A stretch of 64,000 bases of DNA from the NCBI GenBank assembly GCA_023957275.1, contig JAMLHF010000001.1, positions 62,001 through 126,000 on the forward strand, written 5' to 3'. The position numbers were made by a program, and so were the translations under genes. Under the pieces are notes generated by a model, which saw nothing but the letters and a program-made list of their open reading frames with translations, did not search any database and was not told the DNA's origin. Origin of the DNA: Lentimicrobium sp. Its GTDB lineage: Bacteria; Bacteroidota; Bacteroidia; Bacteroidales; Lentimicrobiaceae. Positions 35,910 through 43,473 of this stretch are shown here, one piece after another (the stretch's first letter is position 1; each line of letters begins with the position of its first letter).

Positions 35910-37709
35910 TCATAGCTTAATTATCTTCTTCACAATGGTTTGATTTTCAAGATGTATCCGGATGAAGTAGATGCCTGCCGGCAAAGAACTAATATCGAGT
36001 TCCGTGTTCCCATTTCCCTGTTCCATTTTCCATCTGATTACCGGTTTACCAAATAAATCCACCGCTTCAAGGTCTTGAATTTGTATTTTGGAATTTGTTT
36101 GGGTTTTGGAATCCGGAATTCGGAATTTTCCGAGCGTGGGATTAGGATTGATGATGATTTCATCTGCTTCCCAATGAGAGTCGTCCACACCCAGGTATCC
36201 GAGAGGCATAATTTCCACACTTACCAGCCCGGTGCTGTCGCTGCCGTCCCGTATGTCGTATTGCATGATCTCAGCAGCATCTGTATGGTCCCATACATTA
36301 TACTTTGCATATAGTACCGGATTCCCGGTACTCTGGCAATCTATATACAGGTCGAAATTTCCGTTTCCGGTGATAATATTGTTCCCCGGGCCGTTAAAAT
36401 TGCCTCCGCCCAGGTCGATATCAGGTCTGATGACGTGGATACCCGAACCGGTGTTATCCTTAATCAAATTATTATGGATGGGACCTCTTAAACCATACAT
36501 GATCATTCCATCTCCGTGACAATTTTTTATGGTATTATGATGAACCTCCTCTGCCCCGCTGGAAAAAAAACCAATATAGGAACCCGATATTTCATTATTG
36601 GAAAAATCTTCCGTGCCGGCTTTGCTGTAATAGCCAATCTGTCCGCCATGAATAATATTTCCTGTCACATACCCCCAGCCCGCTTTCGTATAAATGGCAC
36701 AAACGGCTTCATCCGGATCTGATGCGGGTTGAAACGCTTCATCAATTTGAATGACATTGTCAATGACATGAAATGGCGCATTTGATTTCGAATAAATACC
36801 ATAAACCGCACCTGAGCAGGTTAAGGTATTGTTGCGTATGGTAACGGAGGTTGGTCTGGCAATAATGCCCGCTTTCACGTCCTCATCCTGGAAAAGGGGT
36901 GAATCTTCATTACAGGTGATGGTATTGAATTCAATGAATTGGTCTTCAATACCATAAGGATTACTTCCGCTTTTATCTATTATACCACCGTTGTAGATGC
37001 GGTTATTGCTGATGCTTGTCTTGCATACTCCTGATGCATCAATAATCCCATACCGGATGTCATTGTTATCAACAAGATATGTATATCCGGCACCGGAATA
37101 GATCAGGATAGTTCCGCAGGTATTTTGTTGGATAGTATTGTTTGCCACACCGCTACCCTGTGCGAATTGAATCCCCCCCTCCCCGAGATCATTGTTTTCA
37201 ATCAGGAATCCATAGATGGGCCCCGGGGTGGTGTCATTGACAGGGATCCCTGCCGAATGGCTGATTCTAATAATATCCGCCATACAGTTTCTTATGATGT
37301 TTTGTTGCTCAAACGGCCCCTCAGAGGTCCCCCTGGCGAAATGATATTCCTGGCACCTGAGTTCTTCCAGTGTGCATGGCAGGTTCCCGTTATCCCAATC
37401 GACAAGTACTCCATCGATAAACGTGTTTTCCCGGCCTTCTCCAATGAGGGCAATGCCCGGTTTGAGATAAAGCGCATTTTGGTATTCCTGCCAGGTGGAA
37501 TCGGGGTAATAGGTTCCTGCTTTGATCATTACCGTCGCTCCGGCATTTGAGGCGGCGATACCTTCTTTGATGGTATTGAAAGGGTATTCCTGCGTCCCGT
37601 TCTCGATACCTGTGTTGTTAGAGGCATCGACGTAGATCACCTGCTGCGCCAAAAGTGAGCAGTGAAGGGTAAACAGTGAGCAGAGAAGGAGGATGCGGGA
37701 TGTTTTCAT
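35910..37709 (-). CDS. T9SS-sorted parallel beta-helix protein (MKTSR-type cassette)
   Basis: 599 residues from the ATG at 37709 (MKTSRILLLCSLFTLHCSL); the frame extends 17 codons into the repeat element, which is not taken as coding. After the signal peptide a DUF1565-like opening (VIYVDASNNTGIENGTQEYP) leads into a right-handed beta-helix of about 450 residues (IRNNTLTCSGAVYG, VTGNIIHGGQIGYY, IHNNLIKDNTGSG). The sorting domain is type A (INPNPTLGKFRI, AVDLFGKPVI, GIYFIRIHLENQTIVKKIIKL). It is paralogous to 28009-29865 at both ends, with a more diverged helix. Possible glycan-binding surface protein; no catalytic residues identified. Confidence 0.87.
   Translation of the reverse strand: MKTSRILLLCSLFTLHCSLLAQQVIYVDASNNTGIENGTQEYPFNTIKEGIAASNAGATVMIKAGTYYPDSTWQEYQNALYLKPGIALIGEGRENTFIDGVLVDWDNGNLPCTLEELRCQEYHFARGTSEGPFEQQNIIRNCMADIIRISHSAGIPVNDTTPGPIYGFLIENNDLGEGGIQFAQGSGVANNTIQQNTCGTILIYSGAGYTYLVDNNDIRYGIIDASGVCKTSISNNRIYNGGIIDKSGSNPYGIEDQFIEFNTITCNEDSPLFQDEDVKAGIIARPTSVTIRNNTLTCSGAVYGIYSKSNAPFHVIDNVIQIDEAFQPASDPDEAVCAIYTKAGWGYVTGNIIHGGQIGYYSKAGTEDFSNNEISGSYIGFFSSGAEEVHHNTIKNCHGDGMIMYGLRGPIHNNLIKDNTGSGIHVIRPDIDLGGGNFNGPGNNIITGNGNFDLYIDCQSTGNPVLYAKYNVWDHTDAAEIMQYDIRDGSDSTGLVSVEIMPLGYLGVDDSHWEADEIIINPNPTLGKFRIPDSKTQTNSKIQIQDLEAVDLFGKPVIRWKMEQGNGNTELDISSLPAGIYFIRIHLENQTIVKKIIKL
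35999..36033 (-). repeat. Heptamer array in sorting-domain loop
   Basis: Units GTTCCGT, GTTCCCA, TTTCCCT, GTTCCAT, TTTCCAT (plus strand). They encode WKMEQGNGNTE in the 35910-37709 protein. Confidence 0.82.
36077..36125 (-). repeat. Heptamer array in sorting-domain loop
   Basis: Seven in-phase 7-bp units: GAATTTG, TATTTTG, GAATTTG, TTTGGGT, TTTGGAA, TCCGGAA, TTCGGAA (plus strand). They encode FRIPDSKTQTNSKIQIQ. Confidence 0.82.
37654..37688 (-). repeat. Heptamer array in a signal-peptide coding segment
   Basis: Units AGTGAGC, AGTGAAG, GGTAAAC, AGTGAGC, AGAGAAG (plus strand), nearly identical to the array at 29810-29844. They encode the 35910-37709 signal peptide core. Confidence 0.85.
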
Positions 37710-37724
37710 TTTTCGTTTTCTTTT

Positions 37725-37830
37725 CACCACATCAGGCACAATAGAACACATAGGTTTCACAAAAAAATTCTATCCCGAAGAATCGGGACAAGTTGTGTTT
37801 TCCTGTTGTGTACTATTGTGCCTATGTGTT
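37725..37830 (-). repeat. Intergenic inverted-repeat element, copy 5 (type A)
   Basis: Arms ACCACATCAGGCACAATAG and CTATTGTGCCTATGTG, centre TCCCGAAGAATCGGGA. It ends 15 bp before the ATG at 37709, the same spacing as copies 1 and 3. Confidence 0.83.
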
Positions 37831-37836
37831 TAATTT

Positions 37837-39348
37837 TCACAACTTAACAATTTTCTTCACAATCGTTTGATTTTCAAGATGTATCCGGATGAAGTAGATG
37901 CCTGGTGGAAGATGGCTGATATCGAGTTCCAGGGTTTCATTGTTCAATTGCCCCATTGCTCTTATGTTATGGGCTATCAGTACCTTTCCATAAATATCCA
38001 CCAACTCTGAAGTTTCAAATTCAACGTTGAAAATTGAAAATTGAACATTGAACTGCCCTGCCGTTGGATTCGGCCACACTTTCACGCATCCTCTCTTCTC
38101 CTCCTGCCCTTCTCCCTGCTCTTCAACTCCAGCTGTGGCAGAATAGAAGTAGTAGTCCCTGAGGCTAAGCAAATACTCCCCGGTGTGCACCACCAGTTTG
38201 TAGTACGAGTCAGTGTGCATCCTGAACAGGGAATCATATTGGTAGTTATTACAGTCTACTAACTCCCAGACCTGCTCATCCTCCATCCATTGAAAAAGAG
38301 AATCGGCCATGAGCAAGGTGTCGTTCATGTATGGGTAGCGCCGCTCATAGGTCGGCACCCACCGGGCGTCGTTATTTCCGCTGTATGATCTGTAATTCAC
38401 CAATTTACCGTAGCCATTATAGATCATTTCCGCTTTAATATCCGGATACCAGGTTTCCAGGTCTTCCCCGATCCGGTAATAGGCATACATTGTCAGGCTG
38501 TCGTTCTCATCCCATCCCCAGTCTTCCTTTTCTTTATCTATCCAATTTTCCCCTTGTTCATCATATTCGGAATACATCCATTGCGTTTTCCGGTTTTGTG
38601 CGTCATACGCGTACTGATGCCGTTCCGACCAGTACCATATTTGTGTGTAGGGATTGTATATCTGATGGGTTATTCTGACGATATTGCCACATTCATCGTA
38701 TTCATAATCTCCCCTGTCGTAAGGATACAAAATCCCTGATCCCTGAACCCAGTCGGGTTCCCATAGAGTGAGACGCTCAAGCAATCCGTCATCGCCATAA
38801 TCATAAATGTCGTACGAAGCAGTATCCCATTGTTCAGATTCAAGATTCCACTCCAGATGATCCCTGCGCGTCAGTTTGTTTTCATCATCATATTCGAACA
38901 GATCCCAGAACCGGTTTCCCCAGTCATAGAATGTATAGTCCCAGGTGTAATAATGATATTCGGCCTGGTTCCCGTGGTTGTCGAACCGGGTCGTTTCTTT
39001 CATCCATCCCTTGTAAGCCATGGTATTGTTATCCCATTCATAGATCGCCCACAGGGTGCGCCGGTCATGGTTATCATATTCCCAGACATCTCTCCGGTCG
39101 GGGGTCCAGAGATTCAGGGACTGCTCCCGGACAAACTTTTCCGATTCGATGGTATGTAAATGATTGTCATAACGGAAAGCCATCTTTGCGTTCAATGCCG
39201 AATCGCCCTGGGCATCGAACTTGAAGGTGATGACTGAATCGGGACAGGATGCTGATGGGGTTTCACGGCCCGCCGATTGACCTTGCACTTCAGGAAGCAG
39301 GAACAATAAAAACAGAAAGGGAAAAATGGCTGGCTTTTTCATGGTCAT
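37837..39348 (-). CDS. T9SS-sorted protein with degenerate YD-like repeats
   Basis: 503 residues. The start is placed at the ATG that overlaps the upstream TGA (ATGA, 39348); MKKPAIFPFLFLL two codons later is equally possible. Signal peptide, then about 370 residues with repeating Tyr/Trp/Asp-rich units, such as FRYDNHLHTIESE, WEYDNHDRRTLW, YDYGDDGLLERLTLW and YAYDAQNRKTQWMY. These recall RHS/YD repeats but lack an RHS core or toxin tip. The sorting domain is of the same type as the downstream cassettes (VWPNPTAGQFNV, LVDIYGKVLI, GIYFIRIHLENQTIVKKIVKL), with loops encoded by 7- and 8-bp repeats. It heads the cassette array and is coupled to the propeller gene at 39345. Confidence 0.83.
   Translation of the reverse strand: MTMKKPAIFPFLFLLFLLPEVQGQSAGRETPSASCPDSVITFKFDAQGDSALNAKMAFRYDNHLHTIESEKFVREQSLNLWTPDRRDVWEYDNHDRRTLWAIYEWDNNTMAYKGWMKETTRFDNHGNQAEYHYYTWDYTFYDWGNRFWDLFEYDDENKLTRRDHLEWNLESEQWDTASYDIYDYGDDGLLERLTLWEPDWVQGSGILYPYDRGDYEYDECGNIVRITHQIYNPYTQIWYWSERHQYAYDAQNRKTQWMYSEYDEQGENWIDKEKEDWGWDENDSLTMYAYYRIGEDLETWYPDIKAEMIYNGYGKLVNYRSYSGNNDARWVPTYERRYPYMNDTLLMADSLFQWMEDEQVWELVDCNNYQYDSLFRMHTDSYYKLVVHTGEYLLSLRDYYFYSATAGVEEQGEGQEEKRGCVKVWPNPTAGQFNVQFSIFNVEFETSELVDIYGKVLIAHNIRAMGQLNNETLELDISHLPPGIYFIRIHLENQTIVKKIVKL
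37934..37965 (-). repeat. Octamer array in sorting-domain loop
   Basis: Units GTTTCATT, GTTCAATT, GCCCCATT, GCTCTTAT (plus strand), 8 bp each and partly diverged. They encode the IRAMGQLNNETLE loop. Confidence 0.6.
38026..38053 (-). repeat. Heptamer array in sorting-domain loop
   Basis: Four 7-bp units GTTGAAA, ATTGAAA, ATTGAAC, ATTGAAC (plus strand). They encode FNVQFSIFN between the PNP strand and VDIYGK. Confidence 0.85.
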
Positions 39349-42092
39349 TTGTGCTTTAAGATAATGATCCTTCCGGAGAAGGCCTCCTGTCCGGCGGTAA
39401 TCAGGCATGCGTATATACCATTACTCAGATAACCTGTGTCCCATCCGATCTGCTGCTTACCTTCCCGAAAACGTTTCGTACAGGATTCATAGACGACGCG
39501 GCCACCGGTATCAAGGATTTTCATTACAACATCTGCAGACCCCGCCAACTCAAATTCAATGACAGCATGGTCAGCTACAGGGTTTGGAGACACGGTGACC
39601 GTTTTGATACCGGCATTCCGCGACAGAAATGGGAATTCAGGGATACCGAGGGGAGGCATTGGGAGCATGGTAAGGGCACCGCCTTTGCGGTACAGCACGA
39701 TATTCCAGTTGCTGGTGTTACCTGCAATACAACCTTTGCCTGCTGCCACGTAACCACCGCCGGAAGTGGGCTGGGCATCGTTGGCCACTGCAGTGGTAGG
39801 ATACATTACATATCCTGGTGAACAGCCTATGGTATCAGAGGAGATAAAATTCCCTTCTGTATCATAGGTCCTTACGTTCATCATATATTGTGAGCCAAAT
39901 CCGTTCCTGCTAAGCAGAATATTTCCATCCGGTTTTCTGGCAATGGTATTGAATCCGCCGTGCTGTTCGGAGCCGGAAGTTTTTTCCCAAAGGATTTTTC
40001 CTTCGGCGTCAAGTTTGGCGATATACTCTTTATTGTGATAATAGCCCACCAGGAGGAAGGTCCCGTCGTTCTGCTCCAGGATATCCCCTCCTGCATCCCA
40101 GTAATCCTCGGATCCTATCTCGCGGGTCCAGAGCGTATCCCCGGCTGCATCGAAGCGGATAACATAGATGTTGGTAATATAACCCAGGGTTAGGGCATGA
40201 CCACGTGTTCCGGCAAAAATGTAGCCTCCATCGGCAGTCCGGTGCACCTCGCCCACTTCATCGCGGCGGTCGCCGCCGTAGCGTTTCGTCCACAGGCTGT
40301 CACCCTGTCCGTTGATTTTCATGAACCACAGGTCGCCTGCTCCGTCGTACTGATAGGTCTTTCCGGCAATGAAATAGCCCCCGTCGCTGGCAGTTACGAT
40401 GGAATAGCCTTCCTCATCGGTTTCCAAACCATAGGTCTTTTCCCACATCATATTTCCGTTCCCGTCCGTTTTGACGATGTACAGGTCCTTGCCGCCTGCC
40501 CCGTAAGATTTGGTAAAGCCCGTAAGGATGAAGCCGTTGTCAGGGCAGAGGGCGACATCATAGGCGCGTTCTTCGCTATACCCTCCGTAATTCCTTGTCC
40601 AGAGTGTATCACCGTTGACATCGGTCTTGATGAGCCGCATGTTGTAGGTGGAAGAGGTAAGGGATGTGCCCTGGTATCCCGCGAGGATGAAGCCTTTTTC
40701 AGGTGTCTCCAGCACGGCATGGCCTTCGCCCCAGGTGGCGTAGCCTTCGAGGTTATAATATCCGTCGGTATTTTGGGGGGGTTGCAACTTCCAGACATAG
40801 GCATCATGGAGCCTGTTTGATTTGTAATCGTATCCGGTAACATAGAGATATCCGTCCTCATCGGAGGTGATGGCATAGGCGACATCCATATCGATGGCAG
40901 GGCCTACATAGCGCATCACCCATAGGTCGCGCCCTGTGCGATGGTCGATGCTGATGGTACCTGCTTCAGCCAGCAACCCGCAGAAATAGCCGGCGACATG
41001 CACGTTGGTGTCGGGCGTCTGCGTGATGGAGAAGGCCATGTCATGATCGCCGTACAATCCCTCATAGCGGTAGAACCAAACCGGGTTGCCCTGAAGGTCC
41101 ACCTTCATGACAGCCGCATCCATATCGGTATCTACCTGACTGTCGCGGCCTCCCGCCCTACCGGTTACATAAACATAATCGTCAATTCCATAGAGCAGTT
41201 CGTAGCAGGTCTCTCCCCAGTATGGCTCGGGACCGGGCCCGTCGACATTGCAGTTCCACTGGTAATTGCCCGATGCATCCACACACACTACCGCGATGTT
41301 CGAATGGATCAACCCGGAGGCATAGATCCGGCCGTCATGGCCATAAACAATGTCGGTGGCCCAGCTCCTCCCTTCCGTTGACGGGAAAAGGTATTTCCAA
41401 TTCCTGCTGCCTTCCGGGGTGAGGCTGAGGATGGTGAGCTGCGGCTCGGCGGCCTCATTGGAGTAGCCTGCAGCATAAATGTTCCCGTCATCCCCAATGG
41501 TGATGGCATTGGCCTGGTCGTCGCACAGGGAATATGGGCACCCGCCATCAAACCAGTAGATCCACTCCTGGGCCCCGGTGCCGGCATTGATCCCTGTCAC
41601 GATGAAATCATAATTGGCCACTCCGGCAGCGTAAACCATCCCATTGCCTCCATATACAACAGAAAACGCTTCGCTGGGATAATCTCCATCAACATCATAT
41701 ATATATTCCCATCGCAGGCCTCCCTCCGGCGATACGCTGATCACCAGGAATTTTTTGTTGTCATCCGCATTGTTGGAGATGCCGCATACATAGATGTTCC
41801 CGTCACTGCCCACCTGTATCTCTACAACGGCCATGGTTTTATCCGGTTGGCCTTCGTATGTATAGACCCACTCCTGGCCACCGGCTTTGTTGATCTTGAT
41901 GACGATGATATCATAGTCGGTATCATCATCTTCCGTACCAGCTACATAAATGTACCCATCAGCGCCGTAGGCGATGTCCTGACCGATCTCGCTGTGGCCA
42001 TCGCTGAAGTTATAATACCATTTGTGATTCTGACTCAGGGCACTGAGACCCAGCAGCAGAATAATCCAGAGGTGAAGCACTCGTTTTATCAT
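39345..42092 (-). CDS. Large T9SS-sorted beta-propeller protein
   Basis: 915 residues from the ATG at 42092 (MIKRVLHLWIILLLG); 13 further upstream codons are possible but the signal peptide begins here. Residues 20-440 are propeller blades of SBBP/NHL type (IAYGADGYIYVAGTEDD, ITIGDDGNIYAAGYSNE, IVYGHDGRIYASGLIH). Residues 450-780 are a second set (DGGYFIAGKT, DGGYIFAGTR, NGFILTGFTK with LWTRNYGG). The sorting domain is VSPNPVADHAVIEF, ILDTGGRVVYES, GIYACLITAGQEAFSGRIII. It differs from the KKIIKL-type domains of the following cassettes. Its TGA overlaps the next ATG. No enzymatic site seen. Confidence 0.87.
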   Translation of the reverse strand: MIKRVLHLWIILLLGLSALSQNHKWYYNFSDGHSEIGQDIAYGADGYIYVAGTEDDDTDYDIIVIKINKAGGQEWVYTYEGQPDKTMAVVEIQVGSDGNIYVCGISNNADDNKKFLVISVSPEGGLRWEYIYDVDGDYPSEAFSVVYGGNGMVYAAGVANYDFIVTGINAGTGAQEWIYWFDGGCPYSLCDDQANAITIGDDGNIYAAGYSNEAAEPQLTILSLTPEGSRNWKYLFPSTEGRSWATDIVYGHDGRIYASGLIHSNIAVVCVDASGNYQWNCNVDGPGPEPYWGETCYELLYGIDDYVYVTGRAGGRDSQVDTDMDAAVMKVDLQGNPVWFYRYEGLYGDHDMAFSITQTPDTNVHVAGYFCGLLAEAGTISIDHRTGRDLWVMRYVGPAIDMDVAYAITSDEDGYLYVTGYDYKSNRLHDAYVWKLQPPQNTDGYYNLEGYATWGEGHAVLETPEKGFILAGYQGTSLTSSTYNMRLIKTDVNGDTLWTRNYGGYSEERAYDVALCPDNGFILTGFTKSYGAGGKDLYIVKTDGNGNMMWEKTYGLETDEEGYSIVTASDGGYFIAGKTYQYDGAGDLWFMKINGQGDSLWTKRYGGDRRDEVGEVHRTADGGYIFAGTRGHALTLGYITNIYVIRFDAAGDTLWTREIGSEDYWDAGGDILEQNDGTFLLVGYYHNKEYIAKLDAEGKILWEKTSGSEQHGGFNTIARKPDGNILLSRNGFGSQYMMNVRTYDTEGNFISSDTIGCSPGYVMYPTTAVANDAQPTSGGGYVAAGKGCIAGNTSNWNIVLYRKGGALTMLPMPPLGIPEFPFLSRNAGIKTVTVSPNPVADHAVIEFELAGSADVVMKILDTGGRVVYESCTKRFREGKQQIGWDTGYLSNGIYACLITAGQEAFSGRIIILKHK

Positions 42093-42149
42093 AGCTTTAA
42101 TATTTGGATTATGTTGTTCGTGAAACATCATAAAAACATATTGACCAGG

Positions 42150-43259
42150 CTACTTTTTAACTTCTGATCTTTTAAAACCCTTAACCGCGATATTTTCATC
42201 TTCGTTGGGATTGTAGTTGCTGATGTCGGTATAAATCACATCCCCCTGCTCATTCTCCCAGCGGTAGTTCCATTCATTGGTGCCCCGTTCCGCTTCTCCG
42301 GTAAACGGGTTGATGTAGTCTTCCTGCCCGGTCAGGGTGAGGTACATGTCGTTGTTGATTGCTGAATTGGTAAAGGCGCGGTGCTCGGTGATCTCCCGGT
42401 CAATTCTGGCAATATCACGCTGTGTCTGCAGGGCAATGTTGCTGTTTACCTGCTGGCTCCGGATTTCGCGGCTGATCCACCCGGGATTCAGTTTAACCGA
42501 ATGTCCGATGGTTGCAAAAACCGGGGCGAAACTTTCAAAGAATGGTTTCTCGGCACGGACATACCATGTTTCTTTATTGCTCCATAAACCTCCCCCCAAC
42601 TGCCCCCAGTCTTCAATGGAACATACCATTTTTTCAAGGTATTGAATACCGTTCTCCACATATTCCATGGTAGCAATGGCAGTCTGGTATTCAAAATGGT
42701 ATCCTCCGGATAAAAGACCTGAAATTCTGCGGTACTCATCCGACATTTCCGGAAGATGCCGGACACCTGTTATCCTGAGATTCTGCGCATGCGGATGTGC
42801 AAATGGTACTGCGATTTCCCTGACAAATTCATCCGGAGGCATCAGGCGCATCACCAGCATTCCATTGTAATTGCTTCCGTCGGGAAACAGGGGTGCCGCC
42901 GGGTTTTGATTCGGGAAACGGTGCATATCGAAGAATCGGGTATCGGGCAACCAGCCGATGCCTGCCTTGTTATCAGGCGAAGTTAATTTCATGTAGAGCT
43001 TAGCCTCAATGGCATTGCCTGAACCGCCCGAGGCTTCCGGATCAACCCTGGTAATTCCGCCGCTGATTCTCCATCCCTCCGGAAGTAGAAAAGTAAAGGC
43101 GCGTTCATTGGGCTCGCTGCGGCGGCGATATAAAACCGATGTCCCCGATCCTTCGGCAGCACTGCTTTTACCCTCCCTGAAATCAGGATTGATATCAGTA
43201 TTGCAGGCAAAAAGGGTGAGCGAAGACAGAAAAACAGAAGTGGCAGTCATGGAGTTCAT
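42150..43259 (-). CDS. Lipoprotein of unknown function
   Basis: 369 residues from the ATG at 43259 (MNSMTATSVFLSSLT); the longer frame uses TTG. The lipobox is SLTLFAC, so it should be lipid-anchored. The mature part holds FTFLLPEGWRISGGITRVDP (the pattern of a domain that evaluates permeability-like 'PGW' lipoproteins is absent). It also has a helical middle (QVNSNIALQTQRDIARIDRE), and a C-terminal segment TGQEDYINPFTGEAERG followed by WRNENGE-like strands and NPNEDENIAVKGFKRS. That C-terminal pattern occurs in lipoproteins from several phyla, but I do not know its function. Same strand as the cargo cluster and 57 bp ahead of it. Confidence 0.68.
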   Translation of the reverse strand: MNSMTATSVFLSSLTLFACNTDINPDFREGKSSAAEGSGTSVLYRRRSEPNERAFTFLLPEGWRISGGITRVDPEASGGSGNAIEAKLYMKLTSPDNKAGIGWLPDTRFFDMHRFPNQNPAAPLFPDGSNYNGMLVMRLMPPDEFVREIAVPFAHPHAQNLRITGVRHLPEMSDEYRRISGLLSGGYHFEYQTAIATMEYVENGIQYLEKMVCSIEDWGQLGGGLWSNKETWYVRAEKPFFESFAPVFATIGHSVKLNPGWISREIRSQQVNSNIALQTQRDIARIDREITEHRAFTNSAINNDMYLTLTGQEDYINPFTGEAERGTNEWNYRWENEQGDVIYTDISNYNPNEDENIAVKGFKRSEVKK

Positions 43260-43473
43260 GGTAGAGCAATTAATACTTAAACCTGACAAAATATGTGATC
43301 ACACCCATAAAGTGAAATCATGATCAAAGGTAAGACAGGACTTACAATAATCTCATTAATAACACCTTACAATATCAAAGAGGCGACCCTACAAAAACAC
43401 TCAGAGTGACACAAGGAATAAAAAAAACAGAAGGAAAAAAGATCCGGGAGAAGGAGATAAAAAGTCAATGATA

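Noticed and set aside
29881..37830. CRISPR array formed by the repeated intergenic elements
   Set aside because: The copies are 1.3-2.9 kb apart with whole genes between them, have no spacers, and no cas gene is present.
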